In this document: in pieces, positions 55,540 to 64,000 of the stretch
Position numbering within the stretch: the first letter of the stretch is position 1
Layout: the number at the start of each line of letters is the position of its first letter
Assembly: GCA_030765065.1 (NCBI GenBank)
Contig: CM060990.1
Span: 217,287,290 to 217,351,289 of the forward strand
Source: Deroplatys truncata
Lineage: Eukaryota > Arthropoda > Insecta > Mantodea > Mantidae
Reading direction: 5' to 3'
DNA length: 64,000 nt
Position numbers and translations under genes: made by a program
Notes under the pieces: model-generated
Seen by the model: the letters and a program-made list of their open reading frames with translations, nothing else
What the model was told of the DNA's origin: nothing
The model's database searches: none

Positions 55540-58500
55540 CTAGTTCATTACCATGGCCCTTGCCATGGTTGTTGAAGCTTGGGGCAACACCCCTTGGTCC
55601 GGGAAGGGAACCACATCAACTCACCCTGCTGGAAACCTTGGCTGTTGGCTTACTGATCGTAACAGGTCTTCATCTGGTCACTCGCCCACTACCTGGATGT
55701 ATTGATGGGCCATCTCATACACGTCGTGAAGAAAGATGGTCCACAAGGTTCTCCACGTCGATTGCCGGCTGTTCTGCCTCAGGGGGGTTCTCAAAATCAG
55801 GTTGCATGGTAGATGCAGTTTCCTGCTGAAGACTAAGCTGGCTGGTGTTAACCTGGTGGTGTGTGTTGATGAGTGGTAGACCAGCAAGAAAAGCGGCACT
55901 CGTGACATCCCAGTCCTTCTGGTGACTTGCCACGACTTTCCTCAAGTGCTGCTCTAGAGTCCTGATATACTGCTCAACCATGCCATCTGACTGCGGATGG
56001 AGAGGTGTTGTGTGTGTCTTTTGCACACCAAGTTGCTCCAGTGCTTCCTTCATCAGGTGTGACTCAAAGTTGGTGTTCTGATCACTGTGTAGCTCCAATG
56101 GTACTCCAAAGTGGCAGAACAGCTCTTCCACAAGGCAGTTCACTATTGCCTTGGCCTCCTGGTTAGGGATGGCGTACACCTCCGGCCACTTGGTGAAATA
56201 ATCCATTGCCACCGACAGATACTTGTTTCCTCTGTCAGACACAGGGAACAGTCCAGCTATGTTGATAGCAATGTGTTTGAAGAATACTCCCACATTATAC
56301 TGCTGCATGCAATGCTGGCTCCTGGTCTGTGGGGCCACGACTTGGTGCGCACACATGGCATTGGTGATATCACCTCTCATTGTCTGCCCATAGCCTCAAC
56401 CAGTAGTACCTTTGTCAGAGCTTGCCAATTGTTTGGTTAGGTCCAAGATGTCCTCCCGAAGTCCCAGCATGTACTTCCAGGACTTCCACCACCTTATTCT
56501 GAGGGAGGATCAGCTGCTCTTTCTGGGTCTTCCCATCAGGCAACTCCCAAACTGAACAACACACCTTCCATGGTCTTAGTGAGTCCCATTGGGCCCAGCA
56601 GGACTTCTACACACTACTTCTGGATGTGATGTCTTCCCAGTTCAGCCTATCCCCTGCCTCCACTTCTCTCAGGAGTGGCTTCAGGTTGACATTTGCCAGC
56701 TGCTCCCTCCTCAGGTCTGCGCTATCCCATCCACCCATCTGCAGGCACCGCCAAAATCACACAGACAAATGCAGTACACTCCTCAACCATAGTGCAGTGG
56801 CTGCACTCCTTGAGCAGGATCTTCTTGACATAGCATTAGCATTTGAGTGGCTCCTTCCTCTGATGTGAAGTTGTACTCTTGTAACCTCTGGACCCAATGG
56901 GCTGTCTGACCCTTTAAGTTCTTGAAGCTGAACATCCAGGTGAGTGCCCTGGACATCTTGAGTCCTCAGGTGGAATGGCTGACCCTACAGGTGCTTGTGA
57001 AAATGTTCCAGCACCTTCACTACCAAAAGGAGCTCCCACCAGGTAGCACAGTAGTTCTTTTCCACCTTAGAGAGCATCTTGCTGTACTACGCTGTTACCT
57101 GCTCCTGCCCATCCTGGGCCTGGGATAGAACCGTTGTTGCTGGCATCGATGTCTATGATAAAATCGCTGCCCAGTTATAGAAAACCTAAGATAGGCAGAG
57201 TGCTGACTTAAGCGCCTGGAACTTGTTCTCGTCCTCTTCTGTCCACATGTAAGGCCTGTGTTCTTCCATCAAATAAGTGAGGGACTTTATGGTTTTGGAG
57301 AAACCTCTAACAAACCGTTGGTAGTAGCTGCTGCACAGGTGCAGAAAACTATCCAATTCTCGTTTGTCTTTTGGCTGACCTCTCACAGCCTGAGTCTTCT
57401 CCGGGTCCATGGCCACCCCAGTTGTTGAGACTTTGTGACCCAAGTAGTTAATCTCCTTGCAAAAGAGTTGACCTTCTTTGCATTCAGCTTCAGGTTGGCT
57501 GCCTGCAGTCTGTTATATCTTGACCAGGTTCTCGAGGTGGTCTTCGAAAGTGCTGCCAATGATGATGCCTAAGTATAGCAGGCAGACATTGTAGGTCAAC
57601 CCCCTCATTAGTGACTCCAGGAGGCGCTGGAAAGTGGCTGGTGTGTTGCAGAGGCCAAAGGCCATGACTATAAACTGCAAAAGCCCTTGGCCTGTCGAGA
57701 ATGCTGTCTTCTCCTTGTCTCTGGGATCTAGAGCCACTTGCCAGTATCCAATTTCAGGTCTAATGAGAACCACTGGGCACCAGTGAGTGTGTCCAGGGTG
57801 TCATCAATCTGGGGTAGAGGAAAATAGTCCTTTGAAGTCAGAGCATTTAGCTTCCTATAGTCCACACAGAAGCGCAGCTCGCCATTCTTCTTCACCAGGA
57901 CTACAGGAGAACACCAAGGGCTGTCGGACGCTTCTGTAATTCCCCAGGATCTCATGTTCTCCAGCATGTCCCATACTGCCCCTTGCTTTGGCAGAGGAAC
58001 TGATCTTGGTGGTTGCCGGATATGTTGGGTGTGTCTGGTGTCAACATGGTGGAGTGCTCCGTCGACCCTAATCGCCAATCCCTTGGCTGAAGACAGACTG
58101 GTATCATCTAAGTAGCTGCCACACCCTCTTCAGTAGTGCTGCGGTCAGATGGTTGGCCGCCCTCTTCAGTAAGTCTTCCAGCCAGGGACCCAAATTTTGC
58201 AACGGTGCTGGCTCCTTGGAACCGTCGCATGACGATACACTTGCAGCTGGCTCGCACTTCCCCAACTACTTGCTGGTCTGGATGTCCTGATTGGTGTTCG
58301 ATGTATTCAGTAGTGTCACAGGCATTTCCTCCTGGCCATGCATAATTTGTTCAATGGTGTCTTCAGTCCAAAACCAGGTTCCTTGACTGCTGGCCTTCCA
58401 GGCGTGCCTTCACCCACACCCTGCTTCTTGAGGGCACAACCACATCCTCCATCAGGATCACTCTGCAGATCCCTTGATGTTCGTTAGGGCTCCGGAGCGT

Positions 58501-58812
58501 CACCTCATCTCGACCGAATCACAAGACCCTACTGCCAACGTCAACCGTTGCCTTGTGGCTCATACGGGTATCCAGTTCCTGTATCACATCCTCAGCCACA
58601 CTCGCGACGAACACCCAAAGGCTCACAATGCTCCACCCCAGGGTTAACTCTAGCAGGGCCTCCTTTTCCACAGGCAAGGTATCGCCTGATGCCGTCACTA
58701 GCTGGTAGGGCAGATTTGGTTTCGTTGACGGCAAGCCCTTTGCCACGTAAGGTCTGATCATGGTCACGGCTGCACCTGTGTGCACTGGTATCCAGTGGGG
58801 GTCATCTTCCAT
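55540..58812 (-). pseudogene. gypsy-class LTR retrotransposon pol relic: protease, RT, RNase H, integrase
   Basis: Minus-strand order: protease near 58780 (PVHTGAAVTMIRP, with the catalytic Asp changed to His), RT 58078-57513 (FCVDYRKLNALTSKDYF, FSLDLKL, VMAFGLCNTPATFQRLLE, and a YLGI box where YxDD is expected), RNase H connection 57443-57186 (FLHLCSSYYQRFVRGFSKTI), and integrase 56380-55715 (VAMDYFTKWPEVYAIPN, HSDQNTNFES, PLHPQSDGMVEQYIRTLEQH). Several frameshifts. The 5' LTR and gag are absent, and the protease side ends abruptly at a SINE head. Confidence 0.85.
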
Positions 58813-58836
58813 GGTCTAGGGGTACACCATGCTAGC
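58797..58836 (+). mobile_element. SINE family 1 head fragment at the gypsy border
   Basis: CATCTTCCATGGTCTAGGGG then TACACCATGCTAGCCTCT is the tRNA-like head of SINE family 1 (compare the sense form of copy 2, CATCCTCCATGGTCTAGGAG). It stops after about 40 bp and is replaced by unrelated sequence. The codons for the first Met-Glu-Asp-Asp of the protease reading come from this fragment. Confidence 0.6.
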
Positions 58837-58839
58837 CTC

Positions 58840-59199
58840 TATTATGCGGTCCAAATCTCTTGATGTTTGAGGCATGTCCACTAATACGGCACTAACGAAT
58901 AGCAGCAATGTGGCATTGCCTCATGCGGACAGAACACCTCGCCGCTGGTAAAACTGTAATTGCAATATCATGTGCGCACATGCTTATTTCATATTTCAGA
59001 AAAGCAACAAGTAGTTAGGATAGGTGACATTTTCCTGAACAAGTACAAAAAGAATGATAGTTTTACACCCAATGGTTCGCCATTAATTTGTAGTTATCTT
59101 TTGTGATGTTTAAACGGAGACTTTTAGTTATGTTTGTAATAGTAATAAATCCATTGCTGTTGAGTTATTTGATATATTGTTATGTCATAGACATAATTA
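58840..59199. other. No recognised feature
   Basis: AT-rich sequence between the SINE head and the minisatellite. Confidence 0.4.
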
Positions 59200-59518
59200 T
59201 CACTTAATAATGTGCAATTCATGTCCTAAATAAATTTAGAATAGATATCCCATGAGATTTTCAAATACAGCTATAAACTCTTCATGAAAATCCTTTCAAT
59301 CAAAATCACTTAATAATGTGCAATTCTTCATGTCCTAAATATATTTAGAATAGATATCCCATGAGATTTTCAAATACAGCTATAAACTTGTCATGTAAAT
59401 CCTTTCAATCAAAATCACTTAATAATGTGCAATTCTTCATGACCTAAATAAATTTAGAAATAGTTATCCCATGAGATTTTGTAATACAGCTATAAACTCG
59501 TCATGAAAATCCTTTCAA
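59200..59518. repeat. Minisatellite, three tandem units of 104-109 bp
   Basis: Units start at 59200, 59306 and 59415 with TCACTTAATAATGTGCAATT, followed by ATATCCCATGAGATTTT and ACAGCTATAAACT; they are over 90 percent identical. Confidence 0.93.
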
Positions 59519-59640
59519 AGCCCTCTGACACAGCTCTACGAAACCATACATGACTTTTTTTTTAATAAATGCCGTGTATGGTTTTGTTTCACAGAATAAT
59601 ACTTGAAAAACCAATATTTAACTGTATTTTAATGGTCATT

Positions 59641-60655
59641 TGCGAGAGAACAAATTGTATGTTGCAAATAAATGTTTGTTTACATAACTTTAACTGCCCC
59701 ACGTATGGGAGCCAATTTGCAATAGCAATTTTACGTGTTTATAGCACCACGTTGTGGAAGCCAATTTACGAGAGCAAATATGTGTTTACTTCACGCGAAG
59801 CCATCTTGTGTGACGTCATTCGTTGGTCTGGTCCATAGTTCCCTCTGGCGTAGCAATTTGTATCAGTTTTTGAAATCATTTATTTTAAATGTCCTCCGGC
59901 GAGCTGTTTGGGATCGAACATGTTTCTCTTGCAGGGTGTGAAGCGGAAAGGAATCTTTTGTCTAGAAATGATATTGACGAAGAAGTTGGTTGTATAATCT
60001 TTATTGCAGAACACGTTCACGAACACTTTCACAGATTTATCTAGATAATCGCCATACTGAAACTGTTTGTAGTAACTGCTTATCACTTTTAACTCACGTA
60101 CTTCAACTTTATATATTCAACTGTATAATACTTTATAAGATTTCTCGTACTTCTGCTGCGCGTAACTTTACGAATTGAGAGACCGACATGAGAATCTTGT
60201 TGAACTGGGAGCTGACGTGTTATGTGTTGAGAATCTTGTTGAACACTGGGGGACCCGCTACCTCGACCTGGCTTATTTATAGGCTAGCCTTAAGATACGC
60301 CTAATGATTATAAATGAAATGCTATTGGCTAATAAAACGCGCCAACATTAGCGTCTATTTTAACATCCAATGAAAACCACTAATACATATTTCTTTTAGA
60401 GAACATTCTGGAAGCTTTTTTACCGAAAAGGCGCGAAACATTACGTAACTTCCTGGTTCCCGGTAACGATAAACAACTCACTCCACCGCTGCATTCTTGT
60501 GTTATTGTTAACAGTTTCAGTAAAGCCATATATTATTATTTACCAATAATAATTACAATTATTAAACCTCTGAAATCAATGTTACATAAAAATACATATT
60601 CATATTAAAATAATTATTTACATTTGAGTAATTTGTGATACAAATTACCGTATCA
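59641..60655 (-). repeat. 3' LTR of the Gag-only element
   Basis: 1015 bp, nearly identical to 62821-63836. Differences seen are near the left border (GAGAGAACAAATT against GAGTATAACACATT) and three single bases (C/A at 59877, G/A at 60072, T/C at 60495). Confidence 0.93.
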
Positions 60656-61417
60656 TATGCCCCACTAGAAACATAATTATAAATATTTATAACTTGTTTG
60701 GAAATTTTATAATTTTGTTTTTAGTCTCCTAAATCTTGGAACACACGTTATCACTTTCACTTAACACTTCACACGCATTTAACACACGACATATGTTTTC
60801 TTTATTATCTCGCCACTACTTACTGGCTCTGGTTTAATTAATTTGGATATTCATCTGACATTACAATTTTTTTTTTTTTTTTTTGTTTTTATATAGCAAA
60901 TACTTTACCCTAAATTATTTAATCACTGTTTCAAAATTGTTTACCCTCTTACATTGTTGACAAAAATTTATACATTTAAGATTTTTTTTATAATAATTAT
61001 ACATATGTACCAAAATATTCACCCTCTACATATATTTACATCTCTTAAATTTGGACAATGTTTCACATGTTCTATTTACTACATATGTATTTGTTTTTAA
61101 TTATCTTTACTCATTTTTGTTATTTTGTACTTTAGTTTAACAATGTTCTTGGAATAGTATTTATATACTTTACTTTAATATCATATTAAGTTTCACTCTT
61201 TGCATTCTTAATTTTCAAATGTTGTTACAGTTACTAAAAATTTATTTATTTATTTATTTATTTTAAACATTTCTCTTTTTTTTTTTTTTTTTTTTTATCA
61301 TTTATTTCTCTTTTCAAATGATATATATATATAAATAGTTAACCCTCTTACGTTCCAATACATTTCTCTGCAAGTCGTCTTCAACTATCCAGCATTTACT
61401 TTACATCTCACTGCTAT
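60656..61417. other. Non-coding T-rich interior of the Gag-only element
   Basis: Contains long T runs (60871-60884 and 61279-61297), (TTTA)n at 61243-61262 and (AT)n at 61321-61332. No reading frame. Confidence 0.8.
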
Positions 61418-62512
61418 TTACCCTCCTGGATCAAATTGTGTGTGGCTAAACATTACTCGTATCCGTATCCTAACCTTCAAATTTTTGTTTATGAATAACC
61501 TCTTGTATTCATTTGAAATTTCCTCACATGATAACATTTGAAAACAATCTAAAGTTTCCTGAACAATACATCTTTTAACAACTTTCATTTTCAATTCTTC
61601 TACTATCATCTTAATCTGAGAATACTCTGACAAATCTGTACTAAATTGTACTGGACTGGAGTTTTCATTTTGAACATCTTGGTACAATTTATTTCCTTGC
61701 ATTTCTGATTCTTTCTGTATTTCTGATATTTCCCCTCTGAAATTAACTTGCGCCTGATTTACATCTACATTCCTAACCTCTTTTATCTCTCTTATCTCAC
61801 TTGAAATACTACTCATTTGACTTCCTAACTCTGTACATTCTACATTAACCTCACTTTTAGTATTAACCTCACTTTCTTTGTTACCTATTTCCTTGCTCCT
61901 GTCTAGCATTTTCTTTGAAATTTCTCCTATCTTACTTACTATTACTTCCTCATTTTTATCTCTCATTTCTGGCATACTACTATCTAGTTTTATAACTTTC
62001 TTTTCAATTTCTTCACTGCTTTGATCTACTTTTTGCTCTAATACCTCATTACTCCTACCAGTATCTTTTCTGTTTTGTTCAAAGCTCCTACGAATATCTT
62101 CCCTCAATTTCTCATTATTCTGAGTTAATTTTTGTTCTAAACTCCTATCAATATCTTCCCTGTTTTGATCTATTTTCTTTTCTAATTTCTCATTATTCTT
62201 ACAAATTTCTTCCCTTATACTCTGAGTTAATTTTTGTTCTAATTTCTCACTAGTCTTTTGCATATCTTCCCTTAATTCCCTACTCATATTTCTCAGCATT
62301 TCCATCATCACAATAGTATCAAGATTAACATTTCCTACTATTCTACTCTCACTTTCTGCACTAACATTTTCATCAAATCCTAGAAAATCTGGGCTATTTC
62401 CTGTAACTTGTATTGGATCACAGCTAACTGTTACACTATCTCCCTCCATAATTATTTCTTCTGTATTGCTAGCAGCCATTGTTTTTATTTTCCTACCGCT
62501 CCTAAGTATCAT
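61418..62512 (-). CDS. Gag-like coiled-coil protein, 364 codons
   Basis: An uninterrupted reading starting MILRSGRKIKTM. Residues about 80-170 are heptad-rich repeats of the form EKLEQKLTQ, NNEKLEKKIDQNREDI and SLEQKLTQNNEKLREDI, a long coiled coil with internal duplication. The C-terminal about 60 residues (VEELKMKVVKRCIVQETLDC) may be a helical assembly domain. No CCHC knuckle is present. An RSGR start is common in arthropod gypsy Gag proteins. It probably forms particles with enzymes from an autonomous relative. Its ATG directly follows the TAA of the preceding frame. Confidence 0.75.
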   Translation of the reverse strand: MILRSGRKIKTMAASNTEEIIMEGDSVTVSCDPIQVTGNSPDFLGFDENVSAESESRIVGNVNLDTIVMMEMLRNMSRELREDMQKTSEKLEQKLTQSIREEICKNNEKLEKKIDQNREDIDRSLEQKLTQNNEKLREDIRRSFEQNRKDTGRSNEVLEQKVDQSSEEIEKKVIKLDSSMPEMRDKNEEVIVSKIGEISKKMLDRSKEIGNKESEVNTKSEVNVECTELGSQMSSISSEIREIKEVRNVDVNQAQVNFRGEISEIQKESEMQGNKLYQDVQNENSSPVQFSTDLSEYSQIKMIVEELKMKVVKRCIVQETLDCFQMLSCEEISNEYKRLFINKNLKVRIRIRVMFSHTQFDPGG

Positions 62513-62731
62513 TTAATTACCTTTTTGATGCTGTCTGATGCTGTAGCTTTGATGTCCAGCGTTCTGCCCCATTCTCCTAGATTTGATGTCGCTTCTGCGT
62601 TGTGTTGTGATGAATCTACGTCGTTTCGATGTTTTTGCGTTAAATTCCCTGTTGCCTCGTAATCTCGGAATTACGATCGAAGTCTGTTGTCCCTGTTGTT
62701 TCTTGAATCTGGGTCTTGTAGATGATTTCAC
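62513..62731 (-). other. Small basic reading frame directly before the Gag-like gene
   Basis: A 72-codon Arg/Lys/Gln-rich reading (RPRFKKQQGQQTSIVIPRLR..) is in the same frame as the Gag-like gene and separated from it only by TAA. It may be leader sequence without function, or be joined by readthrough. Confidence 0.35.
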
Positions 62732-62798
62732 CGCTGCATTCCTCCTTTGGTCCTCTCAATTCTTCTTGGTTATTTCTGATCCTTTCCTGGTCGCTTCG

Positions 62799-62817
62799 CC
62801 CCACGTTGATGGCGCCA
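62799..62817 (-). other. tRNA primer-binding site of the Gag-only element
   Basis: The minus strand reads TGGCGCCATCAACGTGGGG starting 3 nt after the 5' LTR. The TGGCGCC start is typical of retroelement primer-binding sites. Confidence 0.75.
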
Positions 62818-62820
62818 ATT

Positions 62821-63836
62821 TGCGAGTATAACACATTGTATGTTGCAAATAAATGTTTGTTTACATAACTTTAACTGCCCCACGTATGGGAGCCAATTTG
62901 CAATAGCAATTTTACGTGTTTATAGCACCACGTTGTGGAAGCCAATTTACGAGAGCAAATATGTGTTTACTTCACGCGAAGCCATCTTGTGTGACGTCAT
63001 TCGTTGGTCTGGTCCATAGTTCCCTCTGGCGTAGCAATTTGTATCAGTTTTTGAAATAATTTATTTTAAATGTCCTCCGGCGAGCTGTTTGGGATCGAAC
63101 ATGTTTCTCTTGCAGGGTGTGAAGCGGAAAGGAATCTTTTGTCTAGAAATGATATTGACGAAGAAGTTGGTTGTATAATCTTTATTGCAGAACACGTTCA
63201 CGAACACTTTCACAGATTTATCTAGATAATCGCCATACTGAAACTGTTTGTAATAACTGCTTATCACTTTTAACTCACGTACTTCAACTTTATATATTCA
63301 ACTGTATAATACTTTATAAGATTTCTCGTACTTCTGCTGCGCGTAACTTTACGAATTGAGAGACCGACATGAGAATCTTGTTGAACTGGGAGCTGACGTG
63401 TTATGTGTTGAGAATCTTGTTGAACACTGGGGGACCCGCTACCTCGACCTGGCTTATTTATAGGCTAGCCTTAAGATACGCCTAATGATTATAAATGAAA
63501 TGCTATTGGCTAATAAAACGCGCCAACATTAGCGTCTATTTTAACATCCAATGAAAACCACTAATACATATTTCTTTTAGAGAACATTCTGGAAGCTTTT
63601 TTACCGAAAAGGCGCGAAACATTACGTAACTTCCTGGTTCCCGGTAACGATAAACAACTCACTCCACCGCTGCATTCCTGTGTTATTGTTAACAGTTTCA
63701 GTAAAGCCATATATTATTATTTACCAATAATAATTACAATTATTAAACCTCTGAAATCAATGTTACATAAAAATACATATTCATATTAAAATAATTATTT
63801 ACATTTGAGTAATTTGTGATACAAATTACCGTATCA
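62821..63836 (-). repeat. 5' LTR of the Gag-only element
   Basis: 1016 bp, direct repeat of 59641-60655, followed by the CATT duplication. Chance 62- and 68-codon readings occur identically in both LTRs. Confidence 0.93.
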
Positions 63837-64000
63837 CATTATGCCTACTTGTGCATTAAGCCAACTGTGAACTTTAAGATAAGAATCGGCAACTGTCATT
63901 ATATTCTTGAGGAAGCATCAACAATGGAATTCATTGCAGTGATTGATGCGATAGCTCGTTGTTAAAACATTGACAAAGCAACAATACTGCTGGTGTACTT

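Larger units (their letters stand above)
59641..63836 (-). mobile_element. Young LTR retrotransposon encoding only a Gag-like protein
   Basis: LTRs of 1015 and 1016 bp (59641-60655 and 62821-63836) begin TGCGAG and end GTATCA on the + strand, with CATT duplicated at 59637-59640 and 63837-63840. Orientation is minus: the minus strand reads TGGCGCCATCAACGTGGGG, a primer-binding site, 3 nt from the 5' LTR. The 2.17-kb interior holds one Gag-like gene and T-rich filler; protease, RT and integrase are absent. I count only about five differences between LTRs, mostly near the left border, so insertion is recent. Confidence 0.93.
47887..64000 (+). other. SdhA downstream intron, partial (5' end only)
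   Basis: This begins at donor GTAAGT and runs off the right edge. No sequence like the next SdhA segment (NAGEES.. and the C-terminal domain) was seen. It holds a MITE, a probable solo LTR, two Tigger-family copies, PLE and gypsy relics, a minisatellite and a young LTR element. Confidence 0.8.

Noticed and set aside
59880..60178. 68- and 62-codon readings repeated at 63061 and 63171
   Set aside because: Identical because they lie in the two LTRs; no family similarity.

Overview
The window comes from a large, AT-rich, intron-heavy animal genome, most likely an insect. One conserved host gene is visible: SdhA, the flavoprotein subunit of succinate dehydrogenase (respiratory complex II), on the + strand. 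Three internal exons (12012-12150, 25417-25585, 47493-47886; 702 nt in total) have GT/AG borders and compatible phases, and they translate into an uninterrupted central part of the protein. The introns between them are 13.3 kb and 21.9 kb. The flanking introns run off both ends (at least 12.0 kb and 16.1 kb), so the whole window appears to lie inside one gene of more than 64 kb. Insect origin is inferred from intron size and repeat content; no species is assigned.

Nearly everything else is transposable-element material. 0-12 kb: hAT relics, a mariner-like transposase relic, a degenerate Penelope-like element (PLE) and a LINE end inside another hAT relic, a tRNA-derived SINE with target duplications, and a LINE with a 2A-like peptide. 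12-25 kb (intron A): PLE termini as an inverted repeat, a second LINE of the same family, tRNA-type SINE fragments, two piggyBac-like elements (one bounded by TTAA and 14-bp inverted repeats), a PLE with GIY-YIG nuclease, and a 92-bp-arm hairpin with a hammerhead-ribozyme-like core. 25-47 kb (intron B): three antisense SINE copies, an orphan promoter with heat-shock elements and TATA, a relic of a repeated uncharacterised protein family, a non-coding LTR retrotransposon with ATAT target duplication, and a hAT relic interrupted by two PIF/Harbinger-like elements. One Harbinger copy retains a Myb/SANT-like reading and the other a transposase fragment. 47-64 kb (partial intron C): a long-TIR MITE, a probable solo LTR, a Tigger relic and a nearly intact Tigger transposon (506-codon transposase), a gypsy-class pol relic joined to a SINE head, a three-copy minisatellite, and a very young LTR element that encodes only a coiled-coil Gag-like protein.

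The host exons supply one mitochondrial enzyme. The rest is a layered record of insertions. Several borders are resolved to the base by target-site duplications, and some nests give relative ages (Harbinger into hAT, PLE into hAT). The least ordinary signals are the 2A-like LINE N-termini, the hammerhead-like PLE termini including a 124-bp insertion with a 17-bp duplication, the orphan heat-shock-type promoter, and the Gag-only LTR element.
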